The notes under the pieces were generated by a model. It was given only the letters and a program-made list of their open reading frames with translations, had not been told where the DNA came from and searched no databases. A stretch of 64,000 nucleotides of DNA from the NCBI RefSeq assembly GCF_007828955.1, contig NZ_VIVR01000001.1, positions 7,626,001 through 7,690,000 on the forward strand, read 5' to 3'. This stretch comes from Kitasatospora atroaurantiaca (GTDB taxonomy: Bacteria; Actinomycetota; Actinomycetes; Streptomycetales; Streptomycetaceae). Shown piece after piece: positions 46,701 to 55,404 of the stretch (positions are counted from its first letter, which is position 1; every line of letters starts with the position of its first letter). The translations under genes were made by a program, and so were the position numbers.

Positions 46701-47588
46701 CTCGGCGAGGCAGAGATCGGCAAGCGGGCCTTCCTCGGGAACTCCGGGATGACCGCGCCCGGGCGCGCCGTCCCCGACCGGGGCCTGGTCGGCGTCCTGT
46801 CCGCCACGCCGAAGAAGGCCAAGAAGGGCAGCTCCTACCTGGGCATGCCGCCGGTGCGCCTGCCGCGCTCGGCAGACGCCGGCGACCACAGCCTGACCTA
46901 CGACCCGCCGGCCCGGCTGCTCTGGGCACGCGGCCTGGTCGAGCTGTGCCGACTGGTGCCGGTGCTGGCCTCCGCCGCGCTGGGCGTGCTGACCGTGGCC
47001 GCGCTGGCCCGGCTGGCCGAAGCGGGCTCCCCGGTCCCGGCGGCGCTGCTCTCCGGTCTCGTGCTGCTCGCGGCCGGGGTGGCCGCCTGCGGGGTGTCCG
47101 TCGCCGCCAAGTGGCTGCTGGTCGGCCGGTTCCGGGCGGTCGAGCACCCGCTCTGGAGCGGCTTCGTGTGGCGCAACGAGCTCGCCGACACCTTCGTCGA
47201 GGTGCTGGCGGTGCCCTGGCTGATCGGCGCGGTGCCCGGTACGCCGGTTCTCAACCTCTGGCTGCGCAGCCTGGGCGCGAGCATCGGCCGGGGCGTCTGG
47301 TGCGAGAGCTACTGGCTGCCGGAGGCCGACCTGGTCACCCTGGAGGACGGCGTGACCGTCAACCGGGGCTGCGTGGTGCAGACCCACCTCTTCCACGACC
47401 GGATCATGCGGATGGATACTGTGATCCTTCGCGAGGGCGCCACACTGGGCCCTGGCGGGATCGTGCTGCCGGGCAGCACCGTCGGGGCCCGCAGCACGCT
47501 CGGGCCGGCCTCGCTGGTGATGCGCGCGGAGTCCGTGCCGGCCGACACCCGCTGGCTGGGCAACCCGATCGAGGCCTGGCAGGCCTAG
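43704..47588 (+). CDS. Pls/PosA-family non-ribosomal peptide synthetase
   Basis: 1294 residues from ATG 43704 (MTYTHTPHDRAEADQATGPL); in-frame codons to 43530 are less likely and would cover the palindromes. An adenylation domain (~35-500) has WIIFTSGSTGKPKGVAVTHR, AFDASCEEMWLAW (Asp that holds the amino group), VWNTYGPTEATV and RSDEQVKLGGRRIELGEVDA. A carrier domain has the phosphopantetheine Ser in FFAIGGGSLAAARL (~548). The C-terminal half has about six membrane segments and three hexapeptide-like soluble domains (last one SIGRGVWCESYW). This is the Pls architecture that joins one amino acid type repeatedly. Substrate not assignable. Confidence 0.93.
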   Translation: MTYTHTPHDRAEADQATGPLALFPGRPAPAPRTLVDVLDASVRAHPHEPALDDGCTALSYRALAAEVEALRRRLAGAGIGLGDRVGVRVPSGTNDLYVCILAVLAAGAAYVPVDAEDPDERAELVFGEAAVAAVLGADRTLTVTDHRATARPAGRPSPDDDAWIIFTSGSTGKPKGVAVTHRNAAAFVDAEAALFLQDEPIGPGDRVMAGLSVAFDASCEEMWLAWRYGACLVPVPRSQVRSGADLGPWLAEQEITVVSTVPTLAALWPAEALNEVRLLIFGGEACPPELVQRLVTEGREVWNTYGPTEATVVACASLLTREGPVRIGLPLDGWELAVVDEAGDPVPMGGTGQLVIGGVGLARYLDPEKDAEKYAPLKSLGWERAYRSGDLVQAEPEGLLFLGRSDEQVKLGGRRIELGEVDAALQALPGVAGAAAAVRTARGGNQLLVGYLVTQEGWDHAAAVERLRAELPAALVPLLAPVEALPTRTSGKVDRNALPWPLPDLERSGPAEQLYGTEAWLAEQWSEILGVPVGSAQDDFFAIGGGSLAAARLTTLLRSRYPAAAVLDIYQQPTLRKLARHLERSAQGDGAARTVGLVPTRAKIVQLLLLLPLFTLVGLRWTVGLLALGNVLEWFGSYPWAPTASWWVVAAGGLLLFSPPGRLAIAAGGARLLLRGLRPGSYPRGGSMHLRLWTAERLAELSGATALSGAWLVRYGRALGARIGPEVDLHSLPPVTGMLRLGRGCAVEAEVDLSGYWLDGDRLEVGTVRVGSGAVVGTRSTLFPGARVGKRSQVAPGSSVTAQVPTGQRWAGAPAVKLGRAERSWPKQRPPRKARWDAAYGASALGLNLLPVAPALAALAVAAPFVHPGDGLGGALRGALVAVVPATLVFGLVYAALLAAAVRLLSLGLRPGCHPLHGRVGWQAWTVSQLMDLARERLFPLYAGLITPAWLRALGMKVGSRAEVSTVLALPSLTTVGDGAFLADDTLIAPYELGGGWLRLGEAEIGKRAFLGNSGMTAPGRAVPDRGLVGVLSATPKKAKKGSSYLGMPPVRLPRSADAGDHSLTYDPPARLLWARGLVELCRLVPVLASAALGVLTVAALARLAEAGSPVPAALLSGLVLLAAGVAACGVSVAAKWLLVGRFRAVEHPLWSGFVWRNELADTFVEVLAVPWLIGAVPGTPVLNLWLRSLGASIGRGVWCESYWLPEADLVTLEDGVTVNRGCVVQTHLFHDRIMRMDTVILREGATLGPGGIVLPGSTVGARSTLGPASLVMRAESVPADTRWLGNPIEAWQA

Positions 47589-47608
47589 CAGCAACCCGCA
47601 CACGGCAC

Positions 47609-48994
47609 ATGGCACCTCGTAGATCGCAGGGAGCGTACGAACCGGTGAGTCCCAAGCAGGTGCCGGCCCCCGGCGTCGACCCCTACTTCCCGGCCAACGG
47701 GGACGCCCGCTACCGGGTCCACCGGTACGAACTCGCGCTGGACTACCGGCCGGGGCCCAACCGGCTCGGCGGCACCGCCCGGCTGAGCGCGGTGGCCGGC
47801 GCCGTTCCGCTGCCCGAGTTCGCGCTGGACCTGGCCGAGTTCCGGATCGGCCGGGTGCTGGTGGACGGCCGGGCCGCGCACTACACCCACCGGGCCGGCA
47901 AACTGCGCATCCGCCCGGCCAAGGCGCTCGCCGCCGGAGCCGCCTTCACCGTCGAGGTGCACTACACCGGCAACCCCAGGCCGGTGCGCAGCCAGTGGGG
48001 CGGCCTGGGCTGGGAGGAGCTGACCGACGGCGCGCTGGTCGCCAGCCAGCCGGTCGGCGCGCCCTCCTGGTACCCGTGCAACGACCGGCCGGGCGACAAG
48101 GCCTCGTACCAGATCTCGATCACCACGCCGTCCCCCTACACCGTGGTCGTCGGCGGCCGGCTGCTCACCCGGACCACCCGGGCCAGCAGCACCACCTGGG
48201 TGTACGAGCAGCCGGCGCCCACCTCCAGCTACCTGGTGACGGTCTCGATCGGCCACTACGAGACCGTACGGCTCATCGAGCCGTCCCCGGGGCCCGAGCC
48301 GCTCCGCGCGGTGCCGCAGACCGCCTACCTGCCCGCCCGGCTGCTGCCGGAGTTCAGCACGGACTTCGGGCGGCAGGCCCAGATGATGCACTTCTTCGAG
48401 GACGTCTTCGGGCCGTACCCGTTCGGTGAGTACGCGGTCGTGGTCGCCGACGAGGAACTGGACGTCCCGGTCGAGGCCCAGGGCCTGGCCACCTTCGGCA
48501 CCAACCACCTCGGCGGCGCGCGCGGTTCGGAGCGCCTGGTCGCCCACGAGCTGGCCCACCAGTGGTTCGGCAACAGCCTCTCGATCGCCGACTGGCGGCA
48601 CATCTGGCTGAACGAGGGCTTCGCCAAGTACGCGGAGTGGCTGTGGTCCGAGCACGTGGGCGGTCGGACGGCGGCCGAGCACGCGGCCACCGCGCACGCC
48701 CTGCTGGCCGGGCTGCCGCAGGACCTGCGGCTGGGCGACCCGGGGAAGAAGCTGATGTTCGACGACCGGCTCTACGAGCGCGGCGGACTGGCGATGCACG
48801 CGCTGCGGCGTGCCCTCGGCGACACCGCCTTCTTCCGGATGGTCAGGGACTGGGCCGCGATACACCGGCACGGCACCGTCAGCACCGCCGACTTCATCGC
48901 GCACGCGGCGCACTACGCGACGGGGCCGCTCGACGGCCTCTTCGACGCCTGGCTGCACGAGACCTCGCTGCCCCCGCTGCCGGTCGGCACCTGA
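47609..48994 (+). CDS. M1-family metallopeptidase
   Basis: 461 residues from ATG 47609, 20 bp after the synthetase stop. Beta N-terminal domain, then the zinc site ERLVAHELAHQWFGNSLSIA (HExxH) with the third ligand Glu in HIWLNEGFAKYAEW. The exopeptidase GxMEN motif is altered to VEAQGLATFG, so aminopeptidase specificity may be unusual. M1 aminopeptidases next to Pls-type synthetases are candidates for trimming or self-protective degradation of the poly-amino-acid product, as seen with polylysine-degrading enzymes. No signal peptide. Probably co-transcribed with the synthetase. Confidence 0.9.
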   Translation: MAPRRSQGAYEPVSPKQVPAPGVDPYFPANGDARYRVHRYELALDYRPGPNRLGGTARLSAVAGAVPLPEFALDLAEFRIGRVLVDGRAAHYTHRAGKLRIRPAKALAAGAAFTVEVHYTGNPRPVRSQWGGLGWEELTDGALVASQPVGAPSWYPCNDRPGDKASYQISITTPSPYTVVVGGRLLTRTTRASSTTWVYEQPAPTSSYLVTVSIGHYETVRLIEPSPGPEPLRAVPQTAYLPARLLPEFSTDFGRQAQMMHFFEDVFGPYPFGEYAVVVADEELDVPVEAQGLATFGTNHLGGARGSERLVAHELAHQWFGNSLSIADWRHIWLNEGFAKYAEWLWSEHVGGRTAAEHAATAHALLAGLPQDLRLGDPGKKLMFDDRLYERGGLAMHALRRALGDTAFFRMVRDWAAIHRHGTVSTADFIAHAAHYATGPLDGLFDAWLHETSLPPLPVGT

Positions 48995-48998
48995 ACAC

Positions 48999-50342
48999 TC
49001 ACGGGTGCGGCCTTTCCCGGACGGTGAGATGGAGGGCGACCGGGGTCTGGACGGTGGTGGCCACGCGTCGGGCGTCGGTGCCGGACGCGGGCACGAGGGT
49101 CCATCGGGCCGCGACGGCGGAGGCGGCCACGGCGATCGAGGCGAGCGCGAAGTGATCGCCGAGGCACTTGCGCGTACCCGAGCTGAAGGGCAGATAGCTG
49201 AGGTCGCGGGCGGTGGGCACCCGCTCGGACCAGCGGTCGGGGTCGAAGCGCTGCGGGTGGGGGTAGTCGCCCGGAGCGTGCTGGATCTGATGCGGACTGA
49301 AGTAGAAGTCGGTGTCGGCCGCGAAGTGGTGCGGGCCGATCCGCACCTCCCGGATGCTGGTCCGGGTCAGCATCCACTGCGGCGGGTGGTGCCGCAGGGT
49401 CTCGGCAGTGAGAGCGCGCAGGAACGGCAGCCGTGCGAGGTCCTCGAAGGCGGGGGTACGGCCTCCCAGGGCGGCGTCCACCTCCTCGTGCAGACGGTGC
49501 TGGAAGTCAGGGGCGCGGCTCAGTTCCTGGAGCAGCCAGCACAGGGTGGCGACGGTGGTGTCGGCGCTCGCCACCAGCAGGGGCAACAGCTGCGCGCACA
49601 ACTCCTCCTCGCTGAACGGCGCATGCGTGCCGTCGTCGCCGGCCGTCAGCAGGGCGTCGAGGATGGTCCCGGGGTCGGGGGAGGCCCTGGCGGCGGCCAG
49701 CGCACGGGTGCACGCGTCCTGCAACTGGGCCAGGGCCCGGTCGAATCGGCGATTGGCCGGCAGCGGGAGCCGGTGCACCGCCCGCAGGGGAAGGGCGGTA
49801 CGGCGGAAGAGCCCGGCGAGCAGGCAGCCGGTGGCGTCCGCCAGTCGGCCGATCTCCGCGGGGTCCAGCGTCGGAAGCAGGGTCCGTAGCGCCACCCGGT
49901 GGACGTAGCCCGTGATCGCCCCGATCATGTCGACGGTGGCACCGGGCTGCCAGGCGTCCCGCATGGCCTCGGCCTCGGCGGCCATCACCGGGACGGCATC
50001 CGCGATCCGGGCGCGGGTGAACGCCGGCTGCATCAGCCGCCGTTGACGCGGATGCAGGGCGTTGGACGCCGTGAAGAGGCTGTCGCCGATGACCGCCCGG
50101 GTCTGCTCGAAGAACGGCCCGGTCTTGTCGAAGGAGCCGCTCTGCGTGACCAGCACCTCGTGCACCATCGGCGCCCGGCAGAGCAGGTAGGCCGGCCGTC
50201 TGCCCAACCGCAGCCGCAGGATGTCGGCGGTCGAGCGGCAGCGCTCCAGCCAGGCCACCGGGTCGCGCAGAAGCCGGACGCCGTGACCGATCACGGGCAG
50301 CCCGCCGGGCGCGTCGGGCACGGTCGGGGGCGGAATCGTCAT
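48999..50342 (-). CDS. Cytochrome P450 (A)
   Basis: 447 residues from ATG 50342. Haem-binding loop LPFSSGTRKCLGDHFAL near 390 (FxxGxxxCxG), ExxR in RALTAETLRHHPP, and I-helix LLVASADTTVATLCWL in which the usual acidic-Thr pair is SADTT. Last gene of a reverse-strand operon: Nudix, terpene cyclase, P450 B, P450 A, with gaps of 31, 5 and 13 bp. Expected to oxidise the cyclised terpenoid. No dedicated ferredoxin is in the window. Confidence 0.94.
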   Translation of the reverse strand: MTIPPPTVPDAPGGLPVIGHGVRLLRDPVAWLERCRSTADILRLRLGRRPAYLLCRAPMVHEVLVTQSGSFDKTGPFFEQTRAVIGDSLFTASNALHPRQRRLMQPAFTRARIADAVPVMAAEAEAMRDAWQPGATVDMIGAITGYVHRVALRTLLPTLDPAEIGRLADATGCLLAGLFRRTALPLRAVHRLPLPANRRFDRALAQLQDACTRALAAARASPDPGTILDALLTAGDDGTHAPFSEEELCAQLLPLLVASADTTVATLCWLLQELSRAPDFQHRLHEEVDAALGGRTPAFEDLARLPFLRALTAETLRHHPPQWMLTRTSIREVRIGPHHFAADTDFYFSPHQIQHAPGDYPHPQRFDPDRWSERVPTARDLSYLPFSSGTRKCLGDHFALASIAVAASAVAARWTLVPASGTDARRVATTVQTPVALHLTVRERPHP

Positions 50343-50355
50343 CGCCGGCTCTCCG

Positions 50356-51762
50356 TCAGTTGGTGGGCGCCGCAGGGCGGATCGGGGCGGAGGTGGTCCG
50401 CTGCACGACCGCGGACAGGGGGGAACGCCTGCGCGTGGTCATCAGCATCCGTCCGCAGGAGAGGGAGAAGGTCGGGACCGGCCTGACCGCCTTCGCCGAG
50501 GCCGGGCACAGCTCCCATCGCGCGGCGAGGGTGGCCAGGACGATGGTCATCTCGGTCCAGGCGAAGCCCTCCCCGATGCAGCCGTGCGGTCCGAGGCCGA
50601 ACGGGAGGTACGCCTCTGGGGTGACGTCGTCGGCCCGCTCCGGCGACCAGCGCCCGGGGTCGAACCGCCCGGGCTCGGCGAACAGCGCGGGATCGCGGTG
50701 CACCGCATAGGGCGAGAACATCACCGTGCTCCCCGCCGGGAGCAGGTGCCCGCCGAGGACGGTGTCCGCGACAGCGGCCCGCGAGAGGAGGTAGCCCGAC
50801 GGGTAGAGCCGGAGAGTCTCGGTGAGGACCTGGCGCGTGTAGGGGAGCCGGGGCAGGTCCTCGAAGGACGCGGCCCGTCCCGCCAGCACCTCGTCCACCT
50901 CGCCGTGCAGCCTGCGCCGGACCTCCGGATGCCGGGCGAGCAGGTGGACGGTCCAGGCCAGCGTCCGGGAGACGGTCTCGGTGCCGGCGGTCAGCAGCGT
51001 CATCACCTCGTCGTGGATCTGCCGGTCGGCCATCGGCTCGCCGGTCTCGGCGTCCCGGGTCTGCAGCAGCACCGACAGCAGGTCCTCCTCGCCCCCGCCG
51101 CTGCTGCTCCGGCGTTCGGCGACGGCACCCCGGACGATGCCGTTGAGCGTCCGGATGCTCGCCCTGAACCGGCGGTTGACGGGTGTGGGCAGCCTGGCCA
51201 GCAGTCCGGTCGGGTCGAGTCCTCGGCTCCCCACCCACCTCATCAGGTGAGGCAGGCCGTCGACGACCTCGGCGGTGCTGCGCCGGTCGATCCCCTGCGA
51301 GAACAGGCAGCGGACCACGATCTCGGTCGCCAGCGCGGCGAACTCCTCGTCCGCGGACAGCCTCCGGCCCTCGCTCAGACCGTCCGCCCAGGACTCGGCC
51401 AGCCGGCTCATGGTGTCGGCGTAGCCGCGTACCTTGGCGTGGTTGAAGGCGGGCAGGATGAGCCTGCGCTGGCGCCGGTGGAAGGCTCCCTCCGAGAGCA
51501 GCAGCCCGTTGCCGGTGATCTGCGCCATCAACCGGTACTGGTCACTGGTCCCGAACTCCGAGGCCCGGCGGCCGAGCATCTCGCGGGCCAGGGCAGGGTC
51601 GTTGACCACGAACAGGCGGACCGGCCCGATCCTGACGGCGACGACGTCGCCGTGCCTGCGCAGCTCCTCCAGGAGGGCCAGCCGCTGCCACAGGAGTTGG
51701 CGGGCGTGGCCGACGACGGGCAGGGCCCCGGGGGCCTCGGCGGGAACTGCCGGTACGGGCAT
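50356..51762 (-). CDS. Cytochrome P450 (B)
   Basis: 468 residues from ATG 51762. Proline-rich N-terminus, I-helix MTLLTAGTETVSRTLAW (AGTET, a standard oxygen-activation motif), ExxR in QVLTETLRLYP, and haem loop LPFGLGPHGCIGEGFAW. Resembles actinobacterial terpenoid-oxidising P450s. It starts 5 bp after the terpene cyclase stop, so it is translationally close-coupled and likely acts on that product. Confidence 0.94.
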   Translation of the reverse strand: MPVPAVPAEAPGALPVVGHARQLLWQRLALLEELRRHGDVVAVRIGPVRLFVVNDPALAREMLGRRASEFGTSDQYRLMAQITGNGLLLSEGAFHRRQRRLILPAFNHAKVRGYADTMSRLAESWADGLSEGRRLSADEEFAALATEIVVRCLFSQGIDRRSTAEVVDGLPHLMRWVGSRGLDPTGLLARLPTPVNRRFRASIRTLNGIVRGAVAERRSSSGGGEEDLLSVLLQTRDAETGEPMADRQIHDEVMTLLTAGTETVSRTLAWTVHLLARHPEVRRRLHGEVDEVLAGRAASFEDLPRLPYTRQVLTETLRLYPSGYLLSRAAVADTVLGGHLLPAGSTVMFSPYAVHRDPALFAEPGRFDPGRWSPERADDVTPEAYLPFGLGPHGCIGEGFAWTEMTIVLATLAARWELCPASAKAVRPVPTFSLSCGRMLMTTRRRSPLSAVVQRTTSAPIRPAAPTN

Positions 51763-51767
51763 GGCCG

Positions 51768-53327
51768 CTAGCCCTTCCTGGTCGGCGCGGATCCCGCTGC
51801 GGTGGCGTGGGCCAGGCCGAGCAGGACGAAGATGTCGGCGAGTGCGGGGACGTCGTAGAGCAGCGGTCGCGGGCCCGCCTGGTCGGGCCGGCTGAGGTAA
51901 CCGCCATCGGGCCGCTGGCAGTCGACGAGGTGGTCGACCGCCCGGCGCAGCGCGCCGCCGCGGGCGGGGGAGCGGCTGAGGGCGATCACCGCGTAGGCGG
52001 TGCTGATCGGGTCGCTGGGGTCGCCCGGCCGGTGGCCCCAGCCGCCGTCGGCGTTCTGAACCTCCGCCAGGTGGCGCCCGGCCCGCTGCTTCGCGGCAGC
52101 GCGCTCGGCGGCGAGCGCGCCGGATCGGCCGGCGTCGCAGGCCAGTACGGCGCGGAAGACCGCGTTGGTGGCGTTACGGCTCCAGCTGCGCTCGAAGGTC
52201 CCGTCCGGCTGCTGGTGCCGGAGGATGAAGCGCACCCCCTCGTCGACGACCGAGCGGTGGCCGGGGTCGGGCGCCAGCGCGTTGACGGCGGCCGCGGTCA
52301 TCGCGATCTCGGACCGGGTGCCGCGCGCGAAGGTGGGGAAGCCGCCGTCGGGGTTGCGCTGCGCGAGCAGGTAGTGCTCGGCCGAGGCGATGGTCCTCCG
52401 GTGGCGGTCGGGGGCGGTGGCGCGCAGGAACTCGATGCCGTACGAGGTGTCGTCCACGTCGCTCTGGGACACGCCCGGGTGGAAGCCGAAGCCGCCGTCG
52501 GGGTTCTGCTGCGCGCCGACGGCCTCGGCCATCAGGCCCAGCAGGGGAGTGCGCTGCCCGGCTCCGGCGAGGGCCAGACCGGCGGTGGCGGTGGCGAAGA
52601 CGTCCATACCGCTGATGAAGGCCAGCCCGCCGTCGGGCCGCAGCCCGGCCGTGACGTACGGGAGGGTCCGCCGGACGGCGGGGCGGTGGGCCGGGTTGCG
52701 GCGCAGGGCGAGCAGCCCTACCAGGCGGGCGAGGTTGTTGCACTCCCAGGCGGGCCCCGGCCGGACGGCGGGCATCAGGGCGGCCCAGTCCTGCGCGGTG
52801 AGGGCACCCGGGTTGCCGCTGCCGTGGGCGGCGATGACCTTCACGGCGGTCATCTCCAGGTGCAGCCAGCTCTGTTGTCCGCGGGCGTCGAAGGCGTCCG
52901 GGGAGCAGCGGGGGTGGTCCGCGGCGCCGAGCTCGGCGAGCAGGGTCTGGAACATCAGGCGCTTACGGGCGGCCGTGAAGTGGTCGATCGAGGCCAGGGC
53001 GCGCTCGGCCGAGGTGTCGCCGGGGACGGTCTCGCCGAGTGCGGCGCGGGCGAGAGCGGTCTGGACGGCGTCCGGCGGGCCGGTGTCGAGGGTGGTCTTG
53101 AGGTAGCGGGTGAGGCGTTCGCAGGTGTCGGGGTCGGCCTGCTCGGCGGTGAGCAGCCTCAGGGCGAGCGCGGACTCCAGGACGCGGCTCTCGCACGGGG
53201 CCTGCAGCAGCCCGTCGGGGCCCACCCGGGCAGCCACCCGACGGGCCAGCCGGTCGCGGCAGCGCAGGGCCGCGGTGTCCGGGGGAGTGACCCGTCCGGG
53301 CGCGGGCAGCAGGGCAGAGGTGATCAT
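51768..53327 (-). CDS. Class II terpene cyclase (DxDD, QW-repeat protein)
   Basis: 519 residues from ATG 53327 (MITSALLPAPGRVTPPDTAA), preceded by GGAAAG. Acid motif SQSDVDDTSYGIEFL (DxDD, ~290). Five QW-type repeats: QNPDGGFGF, QRNPDGGFPTF, QQPDGTFERSW, QNADGGWG, QRPDGGY. Length and motif match bacterial class II diterpene cyclases (labdane-type diphosphate synthases, protonation-initiated) better than 630-residue squalene-hopene cyclases. No class I (DDxxD) motif is seen. The prenyl diphosphate synthase must be encoded elsewhere. First enzyme of the operon with two P450s. Confidence 0.85.
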   Translation of the reverse strand: MITSALLPAPGRVTPPDTAALRCRDRLARRVAARVGPDGLLQAPCESRVLESALALRLLTAEQADPDTCERLTRYLKTTLDTGPPDAVQTALARAALGETVPGDTSAERALASIDHFTAARKRLMFQTLLAELGAADHPRCSPDAFDARGQQSWLHLEMTAVKVIAAHGSGNPGALTAQDWAALMPAVRPGPAWECNNLARLVGLLALRRNPAHRPAVRRTLPYVTAGLRPDGGLAFISGMDVFATATAGLALAGAGQRTPLLGLMAEAVGAQQNPDGGFGFHPGVSQSDVDDTSYGIEFLRATAPDRHRRTIASAEHYLLAQRNPDGGFPTFARGTRSEIAMTAAAVNALAPDPGHRSVVDEGVRFILRHQQPDGTFERSWSRNATNAVFRAVLACDAGRSGALAAERAAAKQRAGRHLAEVQNADGGWGHRPGDPSDPISTAYAVIALSRSPARGGALRRAVDHLVDCQRPDGGYLSRPDQAGPRPLLYDVPALADIFVLLGLAHATAAGSAPTRKG

Positions 53328-53358
53328 AAGGGCTTTCCGTGGGGACGTACGCGAGGGC

Positions 53359-53850
53359 CTAGGCGGGTCGGCCGAGCAGCCGGTCCAGGGCCTGACGGCC
53401 CGCGGGGACGAACGGCTGCAGGGCACCGGCCAGGGCCAACTCCGGTGCCAGGAAGGAGCACCAGGCGATCTCACGAGGGTCGGTCTGCAAGGGCTCGCCC
53501 GCCTCGGCCTGATGGACCGTCAGCCAGCAGGGGCCGGCCGGCGAGGCGTGGCGGGTGCGGAATATCTCGCGCAGTGTGGGCCGGATGCCGAGCTCCTCCG
53601 CCAACTCCCGGGCGGCGGCCTGGGCGTAGGTCTCACCGGCCCGTACCGATCCGCCGACCAGGACGTCGTAGTGGCCCGGGAAGACGGCCGCCCGGGAGGG
53701 GCGGCGGTAGACCAGCACCCGGCCGCCGCGGTCGGTGCAGACGGTCGCGGACACGCGGTAGTACAGGCCCAGCCGGGCGGCCAGGCCGCGCGGGCCGCGG
53801 GTGACCGGACGGTCGTCGGCGTCGACGTAGTCCACCGTCTCCTCGGTCAT
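53359..53850 (-). CDS. Nudix hydrolase
   Basis: 163 residues from ATG 53850 (MTEETVDYVDADDRPVTRGP). The Nudix box is complete: GGSVRAGETYAQAAARELAE followed by ELGI, i.e. Gx5Ex7REUxEExGU. The surrounding sequence resembles the isopentenyl-diphosphate-isomerase-like branch that acts on diphosphates (PGHYDVLVGG; TRHASPAGPCWLTVHQAEAG). First gene of the terpene cyclase operon, so it may hydrolyse a terpenyl diphosphate to release the cyclised product; this is inference from context. Confidence 0.88.
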   Translation of the reverse strand: MTEETVDYVDADDRPVTRGPRGLAARLGLYYRVSATVCTDRGGRVLVYRRPSRAAVFPGHYDVLVGGSVRAGETYAQAAARELAEELGIRPTLREIFRTRHASPAGPCWLTVHQAEAGEPLQTDPREIAWCSFLAPELALAGALQPFVPAGRQALDRLLGRPA

Positions 53851-54024
53851 GCCTTCGATCACCTCGACCCGTGCGCAGCAAGATCCGCTCTCACGAAGCG
53901 TAGCGCATGCCATACTCTCCGTGACTCGGGCGCTTCATCCGAAACAGGGCACGGCTCGCCCACGGCCGCAGCTCGCCAAGGCCCCGCCCGGTCGGTTCGG
54001 TGGGCGCGAGCAGGGAGGACACGC

Positions 54025-55404
54025 ATGACCACGGCAACCCCCGGAGTCCGGCCGTCGCCGCGGCCGCAGGGCGGTGCGACGCCCCCCGAGCTCGGGGCGG
54101 ACGAGGTCGCCGCGTGGGGGAGATCGGGTACGGAACTGATCGACCTGCTCACCCGGGCCCGCCGGCTCGGACCCCTCAGCACCTTCCAACTCGGCCAGCG
54201 CCGCATTGTGTTGGTGACCGGCCCGGAACAGGTCCAGCACATCCTCGCCCAGCACCCGGACCGCTACCCCAAGCGCTCCCACCGCGCCCGGGTACTCCTC
54301 GGCGAGGGCGTCATCTCGGCCACCGGAGAGGCCTGGAAGAGCCAACGCCGCCTGCTGCAGTCCCAGTTCACCGCGACCGGGATCCGCCGCTACGAGCAGC
54401 GGATCGCCGATGCTGCGGGGCGGGTGGCCGACCGCTGGGCCGAGAAGGCCCGAAGCGGCGAGCCGACCGACGTCGGCCAGGACATGCAGTTCTTCGCGCT
54501 CGACACCATCTGGCGCTCGCTCACCGACCGGCCCCTGGACGACGACACCCACCGTGAACTGACCGCCGTCGAAACCGTGGTGGCGAGTCTGCCGACGGCG
54601 GCCGCCGCGCCGGCCACCTCACCCGAAACGGTGACCGCGGCGCTGGAGCAGATCGACGCCACGGCCTACCGGGCCATCGCCGCAGCCCGCGAGCAGCACG
54701 CCGCCGGAGGCGACGGACTGCTGCGCCTCCTGCTGGACACCGCCCGGACCCGTCCCGAGTACACCGACCGGCTCATCCGCGACGAACTGGTCACCCTGCT
54801 GGTCGCCGGGCACGAGACCACCGCGAAGACCCTGGCCTGGCTCTTCCTGCTCCTCGACCGGCACCCCGGCATCGCGGAGTGGGCCGCTGCCGCAGGCGCC
54901 CCCGGATCGCCGGTGAGCCGCAAGGAGGCGGTCCAGGCGCTCATCAGCGAGACCCTACGGCTCTACCCGGCCGTCTGGCTGATCCCGCGCCACGCCGCCG
55001 AGGACGACCTCGTCGACGGGTACCGGATCGAGGCCGGCACCGACCTGCTGCTCTGCCCCTACCTCACCCACCGCGACCCCGAACTCTGGCCCGATCCGTT
55101 CGAGTTCGACCCGACCAGGTTCCTCACCCCCGGACGCCGCCCGGGCCGTCCGGGCGCGTACCTCCCCTTCGGCATCGGCCCGCGCGCCTGCCTCGGGCAG
55201 CAGTTCGCGCTGCGGGAGATGGCCGTCCTGCTGGAGGCGCTGCTGCCCGCCTACACCCCGGCCTTCCACCGGACGCCGGCCGGCGCGGTCTTCGGTGCCA
55301 ACCTCCGCCCCGACGGGCCGATGCCCGCCCGGATCCTGCCCCGGCCGAGCGCCGCCGGCCAAGCCCAGAACCCGCAAGGAGCGTCATGCCGTTCGACGAA
55401 CTGA
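54025..55404 (+). CDS. Cytochrome P450 (C)
   Basis: 459 residues from ATG 54025, preceded by AGGGAGGA. I-helix VTLLVAGHETTAKTLAWLFL (AGHETT), ExxR in LISETLRLYPAVW, haem loop LPFGIGPRACLGQQFAL. The fold resembles CYP102/CYP4-like bacterial fatty-acid or terpenoid hydroxylases. First gene of the forward operon, and it overlaps the carrier protein gene by 19 bp, a tight coupling that suggests its substrate may be carrier-bound or made by the next enzymes. The 174-bp gap to the Nudix gene should hold the divergent promoters. Confidence 0.93.
   Translation: MTTATPGVRPSPRPQGGATPPELGADEVAAWGRSGTELIDLLTRARRLGPLSTFQLGQRRIVLVTGPEQVQHILAQHPDRYPKRSHRARVLLGEGVISATGEAWKSQRRLLQSQFTATGIRRYEQRIADAAGRVADRWAEKARSGEPTDVGQDMQFFALDTIWRSLTDRPLDDDTHRELTAVETVVASLPTAAAAPATSPETVTAALEQIDATAYRAIAAAREQHAAGGDGLLRLLLDTARTRPEYTDRLIRDELVTLLVAGHETTAKTLAWLFLLLDRHPGIAEWAAAAGAPGSPVSRKEAVQALISETLRLYPAVWLIPRHAAEDDLVDGYRIEAGTDLLLCPYLTHRDPELWPDPFEFDPTRFLTPGRRPGRPGAYLPFGIGPRACLGQQFALREMAVLLEALLPAYTPAFHRTPAGAVFGANLRPDGPMPARILPRPSAAGQAQNPQGASCRSTN

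Noticed and set aside
43650..47615. A 1321-codon open frame antisense to the Pls-type gene
   Set aside because: Its translation is low-complexity Gly/Arg/Ala/Gln sequence typical of the antisense frame of GC-rich genes, whereas the forward frame carries complete adenylation, carrier and membrane domains.
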